Shown piece after piece: positions 1 through 8,527 of a stretch of DNA of 64,000 bases; the first letter of the stretch is position 1; the number at the start of each line of letters is the position of its first letter. Made by a program: the position numbers and the translations under genes. The notes beneath the pieces were generated by a model that did no database searches, was not told where the DNA came from, and was given only the letters and a program-made list of their open reading frames with translations. Origin of the DNA: Anaerocolumna aminovalerica (lineage in GTDB: Bacteria > Bacillota > Clostridia > Lachnospirales > Lachnospiraceae); NCBI RefSeq assembly GCF_900115365.1, contig NZ_FOWD01000002.1, forward strand, positions 62,001 through 126,000, read 5' to 3'.

Positions 1-417
1 GTACTCGCTTTCAGGATGAAGCATCGTAGCAACAAAGTCCGTACCTTCCCAGCCGGTTACTGCACGCATACCTTCTGCACCAATTATCAGCACACAGTCA
101 CACATACCGGATGCAATAGCCATAAATCCTAGCTTAATGGCGGAAGCACCGGAGGCAGGACCATTCTCAACTGTCTCTGCCATAGCAGGACGTATATTCA
201 AGGTGTCAACAACTGCAGATGCAGTACCGCTGATTCGGTTTACCATACCTGCACCCATTGTACCGACAAATACCTGGTCAATAACGTTATTTCTACCTGT
301 TTTTGCCCCTGCATCATCCATTGCCTGGAGGGCAGCGTCACAGACCATATCCATAAACGGAACTTCAGACTTACCAAATTTGGTGTGCCCAATTCCTACA
401 ATACCTACACTACGCAT
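1..417 (-). CDS. Thiolase-family protein (acetyl-CoA acetyltransferase-like), 3' part outside window
   Basis: The first 139 residues are visible; the C-terminus lies beyond base 1. The N-terminus (MRSVGIVGIGHTKFGK) and the 'FVGTMGAG' and 'MAIASGMCDCVLIIGAEGM' segments match the thiolase/SCP2-thiolase (DitF-like) fold. Start ATG at 415-417 has a good ribosome site (AAAGGAG, 6 nt). It follows the 435-1097 gene by 17 bp, so the two form an operon. Oddity: at the nucleophile site, where thiolases read N-x-x-C-[AG]-S/T-G, this protein reads ENGPASG, so Pro87 replaces the acyl-accepting Cys. It may be a non-catalytic partner, or use its Cys/His pair differently. Family call is firm; substrate is unknown. 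Confidence 0.8.
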   Translation of the reverse strand, partial: MRSVGIVGIGHTKFGKSEVPFMDMVCDAALQAMDDAGAKTGRNNVIDQVFVGTMGAGMVNRISGTASAVVDTLNIRPAMAETVENGPASGASAIKLGFMAIASGMCDCVLIIGAEGMRAVTGWEGTDFVATMLHPESEY

Positions 418-434
418 AACGTTCTCCTTTCAGA

Positions 435-1097
435 TCACACTTTAATTTCAGCAGGTTTATGTAACACCTTATTTGCTTCTACAACATCCTCAAATGCAGG
501 GCGAATACCAACGTTCTTATTTGCTTTATGCTTCTCCCATAACTCACGTGTAAGCACATATGTAGGAACACCCCCTAATTCATGCTGGCATTCAAAGCGA
601 GGCTCTAATTCATATTCTATCATCCAACGTTTGAATCCGTTAGGGCTCTCAGCTACGATCAAAACCTCATCCTGATCCATAAAGTCAAAATGATATTCCA
701 TCTTTGCAGCAAAAAGCTGAGCACCAACACGGACACCACGCCTAAGTGTTATTGTATGGTATGACATACCAAGTTTCTCATTTACGAGACGTCCGTTAAC
801 AATACCTGCGATTTCACCATCAATAGCACCTACAAAGCAGTATTCATCCCTTACTCTGTAACGGTACATTCCAAGAAGTTCTGCATAGATACGCGAAGCA
901 ACTATGTCATAGAAATCTTTAGGCTGTTTCATTAAGGGCTCGATTGTTTCCATCAATAAAGGAATCTCATCATAAGTTACTTCACGAACCAACATATCCT
1001 CACCTGTAATTAGTGGAATAACCTTTGCTTCATAAGGTTTCATTCCTATTGATGGGGGCCTTAATTTGCCTTCCATCTCATCAATAATGATACCCAT
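435..1097 (-). CDS. Conserved protein, possibly GNAT acyltransferase fold
   Basis: 220 residues, no signal peptide or membrane segment. The middle (about residues 85-160: 'FVGAIDGEIAGIVNGRL', then a helix and 'VLIVAESPNGFKRWMIEYELEPR') has the strand-helix rhythm of GNAT acetyltransferases, but I cannot see a clean acetyl-CoA P-loop, so this is a weak fold-level guess. ATG at 1097 is preceded by AGGAGG with 9-nt spacing. It is the first gene of a two-gene operon with the thiolase-like protein (17-bp gap), so a role in acyl-CoA or acyl-transfer chemistry is plausible from context only. I do not recognise the exact family. Confidence 0.6.
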   Translation of the reverse strand: MGIIIDEMEGKLRPPSIGMKPYEAKVIPLITGEDMLVREVTYDEIPLLMETIEPLMKQPKDFYDIVASRIYAELLGMYRYRVRDEYCFVGAIDGEIAGIVNGRLVNEKLGMSYHTITLRRGVRVGAQLFAAKMEYHFDFMDQDEVLIVAESPNGFKRWMIEYELEPRFECQHELGGVPTYVLTRELWEKHKANKNVGIRPAFEDVVEANKVLHKPAEIKV

Positions 1098-1272
1098 ACT
1101 AATTTACCTCCTAATTATATAGTTTTTTATAGTTACCCTTATGAAAGGGAGAACCTTAACACCCAGTAGTATTATAATTATGGCAAAAACATTCTTTCTG
1201 AATTCTTATATCAGATGCAGGTATGTTGAGATTAGCTGCAATATCCTTACTTTCATGCGGCATAAAATATAA

Positions 1273-1316
1273 TAGCTCCCGCTTATAATTAAATTATAAA
1301 CGGGAGCTAGTTTTCT
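1273..1316 (-). terminator. Bidirectional intrinsic terminator
   Basis: Perfect 9-bp arms tagctcccg/cgggagcta (1273-1281 and 1301-1309), extended inward by TATAATT/AATTATA pairing, with T-rich flanks on both sides. It lies just downstream of the NTP-transferase gene on the minus strand. Confidence 0.75.
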
Positions 1317-1347
1317 TTCAACTTGTTTCTAAATGTAATTTGTTCTG

Positions 1348-2274
1348 TCAAATTAACTGCTTTTCCTTAAATATTCTGTCAAATTCCGACTGTGCAAATC
1401 GAATTACCCTATCTTCATATTCAAAATACGCTGATAGAAATTCCACCCCTTTTTCTGTCAGAAGGGTTCTTCCATACCGGCTTCCTCCCTGCCGTCTTTG
1501 AACAATGGTATAACCAAGTTCAAATTCCAGTTTATTTAAAACCTTCCATGCCTTAGTATAAGACATAGACATCAGTTCACATGCTTTATTAACTGACTTG
1601 GTTTCGGTTATCAGGTATAAAAGCAGCTTTGTCCTATTATTAAAAAATACAGATTCTTTCTCAATACTAAGCCCTACCGCTGCCTGCATTAGGGCTCGAT
1701 TATGCTGTTCAAGTAATTTCTGCAATTGTTCATAACTATGTACATCCTGAACCACCCCTTCATCCTCAACCTCAACTTTTACATGATATTCCTTTAATAA
1801 ATGAATGGCACCCTTAAATTCTTCTTCTCCATTATAGTGCAATATGTCAGGAATAACTGATGATGATATGAGTACAGGATAACCTTCTTCCTCTTTATAA
1901 ACCGGGTATGTAACATCACCCTTTGTATCAAGCAGAATTTTCAGAGTTTCTGGGGAAAACATAGGCGAATTAACAGGTGTAATTGCAATATGGCTGCATT
2001 TATCCTGTAAATAGCTAAGACCTATTTTTAGAGAATCAAACATGGTGGCTTCTTGGCAATCTTCATTTTTCAAAAAAATAACACCATATTCAGACAACTC
2101 ATGTCTTACCTCATCTTCCTGGGTTCCGGTAATTATGACAATGGGAAATATCCCTGCCTGCTGAAATGCAAGAACCACCCTCTTCACGATTGGAATAGAG
2201 CCTAATTGAAGCATTGGTCTTGCCCTCTTTATACTGGCAGCAACTATGATTCCTCCAACATTGTTTATTTTCAT
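1348..2274 (-). CDS. MobA-like NTP transferase fused to a ModE/LysR-type winged HTH
   Basis: 308 residues. Residues about 1-190 form a MobA/MocA-type nucleotidyltransferase domain ('GGIIVAASIKRARPMLQLGSIPIVKRVV', then 'HIAITPVNSPMFSPETL', the usual D-x-P region reading N-S-P). Residues about 200-300 form a ModE N-terminal type HTH ('LLLYLITETKSVNKACELMSMSYTKAWKVLNKLE...GGSRYGRTLLTEKG'). Such fusions occur near molybdenum hydroxylase/xanthine dehydrogenase maturation genes, but no such gene is in the window. The signature GGxSxRxG loop is altered to GGIIVAASIKRARP, as in MocA-like proteins. Likely a regulator coupled to molybdopterin cofactor chemistry; function inferred. Confidence 0.75.
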   Translation of the reverse strand: MKINNVGGIIVAASIKRARPMLQLGSIPIVKRVVLAFQQAGIFPIVIITGTQEDEVRHELSEYGVIFLKNEDCQEATMFDSLKIGLSYLQDKCSHIAITPVNSPMFSPETLKILLDTKGDVTYPVYKEEEGYPVLISSSVIPDILHYNGEEEFKGAIHLLKEYHVKVEVEDEGVVQDVHSYEQLQKLLEQHNRALMQAAVGLSIEKESVFFNNRTKLLLYLITETKSVNKACELMSMSYTKAWKVLNKLEFELGYTIVQRRQGGSRYGRTLLTEKGVEFLSAYFEYEDRVIRFAQSEFDRIFKEKQLI

Positions 2275-2341
2275 TAATATATTATGCTCCTTTCAAAGTC
2301 TGGAAGAATTGTGGGTAGCACAAACTCAGGTTGAAAGGATT

Positions 2342-2635
2342 TCAACCTTCTACCTCATAAATAACAGTTTTTCCGTCCAGCCTGTGAGCATAAATATATT
2401 CCCTCATCTTCTCATGATAAGGATGTTTATCATACACTTCAAATGCCTCCATGTCTTTAAAGGTACAAATTAGGGCAAGATCATAACTTCTCTGCTCATT
2501 ATGCCAGATATCTTTCCCTGTTTCCATTGATAAAATCTCCGGTATGACCCCTTCCATGCTATGGATTTTTTCAATAACTGTTGTAAGGCACTCTTCTGGA
2601 TCACGAAATTTAAACAAAACAATATACTTAAGCAT
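2342..2635 (-). CDS. Dabb (stress-responsive A/B barrel) domain protein
   Basis: 97 residues starting MLKYIVLFKF; the opening 'KYIVLFKFRD' and the final 'DGKTVIYEVEG' are typical of the Dabb ferredoxin-like dimeric barrel, about 95-100 residues long. The start at 2635 is chosen because GGAGG stands 6 nt upstream; an upstream in-frame ATG at 2671 has no ribosome site. Cytoplasmic. Members have been linked to stress response and to polyketide/olivetolic acid cyclisation, but here the role is unknown. It stands alone, 67 bp upstream of the NTP-transferase/HTH fusion and in the same direction. Confidence 0.8.
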   Translation of the reverse strand: MLKYIVLFKFRDPEECLTTVIEKIHSMEGVIPEILSMETGKDIWHNEQRSYDLALICTFKDMEAFEVYDKHPYHEKMREYIYAHRLDGKTVIYEVEG

Positions 2636-3105
2636 TATTCTCCTCCTGAATAAAATATTTTTCTTTATCACTATTATAAGTACTTTTAAGTTATCAGTAA
2701 GGTTATTCTTAATATAGCCACTTTCGAAGCCCGGGCAGCCTTTTCATAAGTAATCAATGCTAAATACAATACTATTCTATTAAAGTTCAAAATTCCCAGT
2801 AATATTTATCTTTTGTACTACAGGTGTTTAAATCGGCTTTAATATATGTTCATTATGTATAATTATTTTTTTATCACTACCAAATATTATATAAAATCAT
2901 CAGCATTATGTCAATTACAACAATAGTAATCTATGCAAACTGTATATTTTGTCTTCTGATGAATTGTTTATTATTTTCATTCCTGTTTCCTAATGGGAAG
3001 TTCTATATTTCCAATGAATGATCCCCAAATAAAGATTAATTCTTATATCTTATTAACCGATATAATTATTGAATATATTGATTGGTAACACCTTGGAGGT
3101 TTTAT
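2636..3105. other. AT-rich intergenic region
   Basis: About 470 bp between divergent genes. No convincing ORF. A TATAAT at 3061-3066 is a plausible -10 for the FliK-domain gene, but no good -35 stands 17 nt upstream of it. Nothing else recognised. Confidence 0.4.
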
Positions 3106-5040
3106 ATGATTAATAACAATGTTTCACAATCCAATATAAATATGGGAAAGGCTGCAGACAGCCAGCCTATCAATAGCCAGTCTAAGCTTTCTTCCTCAGT
3201 TCCCCCATCACCGGTATCCAAATCTTCTTATCCATTGAACAACACGATAGGATTAGAGAAAGGCCAGATAATTCAGGGGGAAGTGGTGGACCTTCGCAGC
3301 AATGAAGTCAGCGTAAAATTAGAAGACGGACGGATTTTAACCGGCAAGTTAGAAGATGGGAATCATCTTGCAATTGGAGAAAACGTTACTTTCCAAGTTG
3401 AAGAAGTCTCTTTAAAAAGTCTTTCACTTAAAATATTAAGTGAAAGTCAGGCAGTTCTCAAAGATACTACCATAGATAAGGCATTAGAAGCAGCAGGGTT
3501 TAGTAAGAATAATAAAAATCGTGGTATTGTTAAGTCCTTATTAAATCAACAGATGCCTATTGATAAAAACACAATAGGATTACTGATCAAGCAATCCATA
3601 GCTTTTAAGGACACCCCTATAGACACTTTGGTTTTTATGAATAAATACCACATTCCCGTTACCAAAGAAAATATTGACTCCTTAAAGTCTTTGAGTAATT
3701 CCGAACAGAATATATTAAACCACATTGCAGAATTAACCAATGAGATTCCTAATTTGCTTGAAGAACTTAGCAACAGATCTTATGGAGAAATAATAACAAA
3801 AGGTAACGAATTATTAAATATAATCTTACAGAATTCTTCATTAAATGATTTTATGGAAAATAAAGAAATAACATTGACCTCCTTTGATACATTTTCTGCA
3901 TCAGGAGTATCATCCGTAAATCGGGATCTGCCCCCACTTTCTCTGGATTCTGTTTATTTAAATAATACTATTCTTTCTTCAAATGAGCGATTAGAACTTA
4001 CCAGGTTTTTAGAAGCTGATCCATCAGCTAAATCCTTATTTTCAGAAAAGTTGTTGGAAGGAATTATAGATGGTACTGCTAATATGAAGGAAGTTGCAGA
4101 ATTATTAAAGGAGGCATTCCCTTCCGGTTCTTTCCAAGATAACAATAATTTGATGAGGGATAAGATTCAATCCTCCATACAGCATGTTCTATCCGCCTTT
4201 GAAGCATTACAAAATAATGATCCGGTAAACCTTATTAATGAATATCTCACTGATGCTGACAGAATTCATTTATTACAAAACTTGGATGGTTTCTCACTGC
4301 CAGAGGAAGTAAATGACCAGATTCAGTCAGGAAATATTTCCACCAATGAACTGTTGAAATGGATTCAAAATAAATTGAGTACAACTCCTGAATCCTCTAT
4401 CCGCAGATTATTTTCATCCAAAGAATATAAAACTCTTATGAAGGAAGAATTAATATCCAAATGGACATTAACTCCTAATTCATTAACTAAAGAGGGAATC
4501 GTAGATGATTATTATGAAAATCTGGCAAAGCAACTTACAGATATTAAAGGATTTATATCTTCTTCCTTTCAGGGCAGTCAGGAAAATCTACAGGGACAAG
4601 CTGGTCATCTACAGGACAATATTAGTTTTATGAATCAAATAAATGAGTTTTTTACATATTTTCAACTGCCAATAAAGCTAAAAGAACAAGTTGCCAACAG
4701 TAAACTATTTGTTTATACAAGAAAAAAAGAAAGGCGTACTGCCGAAGAGGGGATCAGCGTACTCCTTCATCTGGATATGGAACATCTTGGTCCCTTGGAT
4801 ATACATGTTGATCTTCATAACAAAAATCTTGTAAGCAGGTTCTATATAAATGATAATGATACCTCAAACCTTATATCATCCAATATGCCCCTTTTGGAGG
4901 CAGCTTTAGAAAGGAAAGGTTATTCCCTGAATGCTGAGGTCCTAATAAGAGAAAAAGATATGAATATTGTTGAAGAATTCACGAAGCAGGAAGAAAATAC
5001 ATCTTTTGTACCTCGTTATAATTTTGATATAAGAGCTTAG
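3106..5040 (+). CDS. Flagellar hook-length control (FliK C-terminal domain) family protein
   Basis: 644 residues, rich in Ser, Asn and Leu, without signal peptide. A long, low-complexity, helical N-terminal and central region is followed near residues 545-620 by a FliK-type domain ('LLHLDMEHLGPLDIHVDLH...NDTSNLISSNMPLLEAALERKGY'). In FliK that domain contacts FlhB to switch export specificity. Start ATG at 3106 is supported by TTGGAGG with 6-nt spacing; a TTG-initiated form from 3082 has no ribosome site. No other flagellar gene is nearby, and the FlhB C-terminal homologue that often accompanies such orphan genes is absent from the window. Might also be a non-flagellar surface protein. Confidence 0.7.
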   Translation: MINNNVSQSNINMGKAADSQPINSQSKLSSSVPPSPVSKSSYPLNNTIGLEKGQIIQGEVVDLRSNEVSVKLEDGRILTGKLEDGNHLAIGENVTFQVEEVSLKSLSLKILSESQAVLKDTTIDKALEAAGFSKNNKNRGIVKSLLNQQMPIDKNTIGLLIKQSIAFKDTPIDTLVFMNKYHIPVTKENIDSLKSLSNSEQNILNHIAELTNEIPNLLEELSNRSYGEIITKGNELLNIILQNSSLNDFMENKEITLTSFDTFSASGVSSVNRDLPPLSLDSVYLNNTILSSNERLELTRFLEADPSAKSLFSEKLLEGIIDGTANMKEVAELLKEAFPSGSFQDNNNLMRDKIQSSIQHVLSAFEALQNNDPVNLINEYLTDADRIHLLQNLDGFSLPEEVNDQIQSGNISTNELLKWIQNKLSTTPESSIRRLFSSKEYKTLMKEELISKWTLTPNSLTKEGIVDDYYENLAKQLTDIKGFISSSFQGSQENLQGQAGHLQDNISFMNQINEFFTYFQLPIKLKEQVANSKLFVYTRKKERRTAEEGISVLLHLDMEHLGPLDIHVDLHNKNLVSRFYINDNDTSNLISSNMPLLEAALERKGYSLNAEVLIREKDMNIVEEFTKQEENTSFVPRYNFDIRA

Positions 5041-5078
5041 AGCAGCCAGAAAACATAGCTTTGTCTTAGGATACCAAA

Positions 5079-5132
5079 TGGGGATACCTATCATTACTAT
5101 ATTACCAGTAGATAGGTATCCCTATTGTTCTA
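5079..5132. terminator. Bidirectional intrinsic terminator between convergent genes
   Basis: Arms gggatacctatc (5081-5092) and gataggtatccc (5111-5122) are exactly complementary, with T-rich sequence on both sides. Serves the FliK-domain gene (+) and the response regulator (-). Confidence 0.85.
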
Positions 5133-6596
5133 TTTAGCCCTTAACCGTTCTTTCTTTCCCATATGTATATTTTTCCTATACTCTGTTGGTGATACACCAC
5201 ATACACTTTTAAACACCTTCATAAAACTTTTTTCATTATCATAACCCACCGCCTGGCTGATATCCAGCACTTTTTCTTCTGTATCCTGAAGTAGTTTCTT
5301 TGCTTCATCTATTCGGATTTTCTTTAAATAATTCACAAAATTCATTCCCGTATATTCTTTAAAATTTAATGAAAATAAAGAATAATTCATGGAAATATAA
5401 TTAGAAACTACAGCCATGTTCAGGTTCTTGGAATAATTTTCATGAATATATCTGACGGCAGTATTAATCTTTTCTTTATTCCTATAATCATTGAATTCAT
5501 CTATGATAACCTGCTGCATTCGACGAATCCACTGAAAGAATAAAGAGAAATATTCATCGGAATCTTTATAATGTAAAGGATCCTTTAATTTATTAAATTC
5601 CATCATATCAAATTCAATGATTCGTTGGTAGGTTTCAATTAGTCTTATTAAGATTTGCTCTGTTACTTCCAACAATTTTTCCGGAGAAATTTTATTATTC
5701 TTTGCATTATATTGTATTCTTGATAATTTTGATAAGCTGCCATCTATTTTGGCAGTTCCGAATAATTGTACAAAATGGTCTGCAAAATTATCCGGTACCG
5801 TTTCATATTTATAATCCTTATCCTGATAATAACAAACCGGCACGCATTTTACGAATGCTTCTTTTCTGGCATGTATGGATTCTAAATAACCTTCTCTTAA
5901 TTCACGAATTCCTTCATGTACTTTACTGATCCCTACAGAATAGTTTTTCAATTCATTTTTAAGTAGAGAAGACAATTCTTCTTCATCTGCAATTATAACA
6001 AAATAATCATCTGCATCTTTTAGTACAATAACCTTTTCATTATGAATGTTTAGATCCATGGAAGAATTACATTGACAAACCAGGTATCTTTCCTTAAAAA
6101 ACAAGGTACTAAATTGTTTCTCAATGGCATGTATCTCTTCCTCAGTTATTTTTTCATTAAGTATTAGGTACTTTAACTGTTGGTTTTCAATTTGTTTTAT
6201 TACAGAGCTCTTGGCTTTTTTATCTTCCAGCTCCTCATTAATCTTAACAAGAATAGCGTTTATTTTTTCACGTTCGATTGGTTTTAATATGTATTCCCGC
6301 ACTCCTTGTCTTAGAGCTTCCACTGCATAATTAAATTCATCATATCCGCTTACTACAATGATTTGAGGTTTATCCTCTAAATTCTGAATTTTCTTAACTA
6401 ATTCTATTCCATCCATTTTAGGCATTCGGACATCTGTAATCATTACATCAACTTTTACATCATTTAATATTTTGTAAGCCTCTTCACCATTTTTACATTC
6501 AAGGATTTCCTCAATATTGACATCAGAACGCTTAACCATTACATTTATTCCTTGACGAATTAATTTCTCATCTTCAACAATCAGCAGTCTCTTCAC
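5130..6596 (-). CDS. YesN-type response regulator, receiver plus AraC DNA-binding domain
   Basis: 488 residues. N-terminal receiver with the acidic pair at E8/D9, phospho-acceptor D55 in 'VDVMITDVRMPKMDG' and the conserved Lys in 'YILKPIE'. The middle 250 residues are the variable YesN linker. The last 100 residues hold two AraC helix-turn-helix motifs ('VVSNYISMNYSLFSLNFKEY' and 'DISQAVGYDNEKSFMKVFK', then 'GVSPTEYRK'). It overlaps the upstream histidine kinase by 23 bp, so the two are co-translated. It presumably activates the sugar ABC operon in which it lies when the kinase senses extracellular saccharide. Confidence 0.93.
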   Translation of the reverse strand: MKRLLIVEDEKLIRQGINVMVKRSDVNIEEILECKNGEEAYKILNDVKVDVMITDVRMPKMDGIELVKKIQNLEDKPQIIVVSGYDEFNYAVEALRQGVREYILKPIEREKINAILVKINEELEDKKAKSSVIKQIENQQLKYLILNEKITEEEIHAIEKQFSTLFFKERYLVCQCNSSMDLNIHNEKVIVLKDADDYFVIIADEEELSSLLKNELKNYSVGISKVHEGIRELREGYLESIHARKEAFVKCVPVCYYQDKDYKYETVPDNFADHFVQLFGTAKIDGSLSKLSRIQYNAKNNKISPEKLLEVTEQILIRLIETYQRIIEFDMMEFNKLKDPLHYKDSDEYFSLFFQWIRRMQQVIIDEFNDYRNKEKINTAVRYIHENYSKNLNMAVVSNYISMNYSLFSLNFKEYTGMNFVNYLKKIRIDEAKKLLQDTEEKVLDISQAVGYDNEKSFMKVFKSVCGVSPTEYRKNIHMGKKERLRAK

Positions 6597-8502
6597 CTTT
6601 TAGCACCTCTCTATAAGTTATTGGAAGCTTAATAATAACTTTCGTATAGCAATGTAATTTTGATACAACACTGATTCCATATTTCATACCAAAAGCCATT
6701 TGTATACGGTCTTGTACATTTTTAAGTCCAATACCATTACCAGAACCTCCGCCTACATCAATTTCTCCACATATTTTCTTTTGTATTTCCCTCACTTTTT
6801 CTTCTGTCATACCTCTTCCGGAATCAGTAATTTCAATTACATAATCACTGTCTTCCATAACTGCTTTAATATAGATACTGGAGTCCTCTGCCAATTCTTC
6901 AATTCCATGATAAATTGCATTTTCAATAATTGGTTGTAATGACATTTTGGGAATTTGCTGCACATAAATCATATCCGGAATGGTCAATGCCAGATTGATA
7001 CGGTAATCAAAACGTAAATTAATAAGATCCAGGTAGTTTTTGATATAATCAATTTCCTGACCAACTGTTACATTCTTCGTATTCCATTTCATCCCGTATC
7101 TTAATAATTTTCCTAAAGAGGTTACTGCATCAGAGATTTCGTATTTTTCATCAATCTCCGCCATCATTTTAATAGACTCTAAAACATTGTATATAAAATG
7201 AGCATTAATCTGATTTTGAAGGGCCCTGATTTCCGAATTCTTCATTAATAATTCCCTATTAATGTTTTCTTCCATTAGTTTTTGTATGGTATCTAACATT
7301 ACATTAATATTGGTACCTAATTCCCCCATTTCATCTGTTCCCGGCTGATCCACTCTGGCTTCCAGGTCACCTTCCTGAATCTTGCGTATAGTACTGAGAG
7401 TCTTATAGAATCTATGTAACAAGGCTTTTACAATTATATTAATAAAAAACCCCAAAACTATAAAAGCTATGGTAAGCCCTAAAAAATACAAATTTCTCTC
7501 CTTGCTTAAATTATTTAATGTTTTTTCCATACTGACAAGACGAATTACATATCCTGACAGTTCTTTTACAGGCATAATCCCTATGGCAACTCTCTCTCCG
7601 GCTATCTTAGCACTTATGTAAGTTTCTTCCTGTTTCGTATACTCTAATTGATTTACGATTTCCTCTTTCATCTTCTCCCATTTATTATTCCTGTTTCCAG
7701 AATGGTAATTCATATTTTGGGAACTCTTATTTTGAGAATTGGCATCTTGTGAATTCACATCCTGAAAATTTAGATTTTGATTGTTCCCATCTATGGAATT
7801 TCTACCTTGAGAGTAAATCTTTCCGTTCTTATCAATAAAACAAGCCCACTCATCATTATTGGTCTGAAAAATTTCCGGAAATATGGTATCCATACGGACG
7901 GCTACCTCAATAACACCAATTTTCCCTCTTTCATAATCCTCAATGGATGTAATAAGAGCCATGGTATGTTCTGAAGAATTAACGGTCTGTGCAAATAATT
8001 CATCCTTATAATCAAACTGCCATTCTCCTGTGGAAAATTCCTTCGCCCATTTTAGCTGTTCCATTCGTTCCTTGCGATATAAAATGGGCATCATCTCAGA
8101 AAATGAATTATTATTTGCATAAACTCTTATCTGATAAAGATATGGATTGCTGTTAACCAACCGTTCCAACATTCCAATATCTTCTTTATAAAAATTAACA
8201 AGTTCAGAAGTTTCAATATCTGTACCATCTTCCAACTCTATAAGAAACTCATTCAGGTTTTGATAATTAAGAAAAACCTGGGTTGACATATTGCACAAAT
8301 CAACGGTTTTTTGAATTACTGAGTGATTCTGATTCATGTTATATTTTAAATTGTTTAAAGCCTGCTGTATGATATTATCCTTCATGTTCTGAAATAATAT
8401 TAAAAATATTATGCTGACAGGAATCACAACAATAATACCAATAGTAAATGTAAATTTATTATTCAGTTTTTGTTTTAAAAACCAAAATTTATGTTCTTTC
8501 AT
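6574..8502 (-). CDS. YesM-type sensor histidine kinase with a five-copy Q/N pentapeptide repeat
   Basis: 642 residues. TM1 about 19-38, extracellular dCache-like sensor to about 335, TM2 about 338-360, HAMP about 360-412, His_kinase domain with phospho-acceptor H435 in 'QINAHFIYNVLES', and HATPase with N528 in 'IIENAIYHG', D560 in 'ITDSGRG' and the G2 box GNGIGL. In the sensor domain residues 242-266 form a tandem pentapeptide (QNLNF, QDVNS, QDANS, QNKSS, QNMNY) which looks like a recent minisatellite expansion. It is 25 bp downstream of the binding lipoprotein and overlaps the response regulator. Confidence 0.93.
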   Translation of the reverse strand: MKEHKFWFLKQKLNNKFTFTIGIIVVIPVSIIFLILFQNMKDNIIQQALNNLKYNMNQNHSVIQKTVDLCNMSTQVFLNYQNLNEFLIELEDGTDIETSELVNFYKEDIGMLERLVNSNPYLYQIRVYANNNSFSEMMPILYRKERMEQLKWAKEFSTGEWQFDYKDELFAQTVNSSEHTMALITSIEDYERGKIGVIEVAVRMDTIFPEIFQTNNDEWACFIDKNGKIYSQGRNSIDGNNQNLNFQDVNSQDANSQNKSSQNMNYHSGNRNNKWEKMKEEIVNQLEYTKQEETYISAKIAGERVAIGIMPVKELSGYVIRLVSMEKTLNNLSKERNLYFLGLTIAFIVLGFFINIIVKALLHRFYKTLSTIRKIQEGDLEARVDQPGTDEMGELGTNINVMLDTIQKLMEENINRELLMKNSEIRALQNQINAHFIYNVLESIKMMAEIDEKYEISDAVTSLGKLLRYGMKWNTKNVTVGQEIDYIKNYLDLINLRFDYRINLALTIPDMIYVQQIPKMSLQPIIENAIYHGIEELAEDSSIYIKAVMEDSDYVIEITDSGRGMTEEKVREIQKKICGEIDVGGGSGNGIGLKNVQDRIQMAFGMKYGISVVSKLHCYTKVIIKLPITYREVLKGEETADC

Positions 8503-8527
8503 AGATTACTCCTGCAATTAAACCGAA

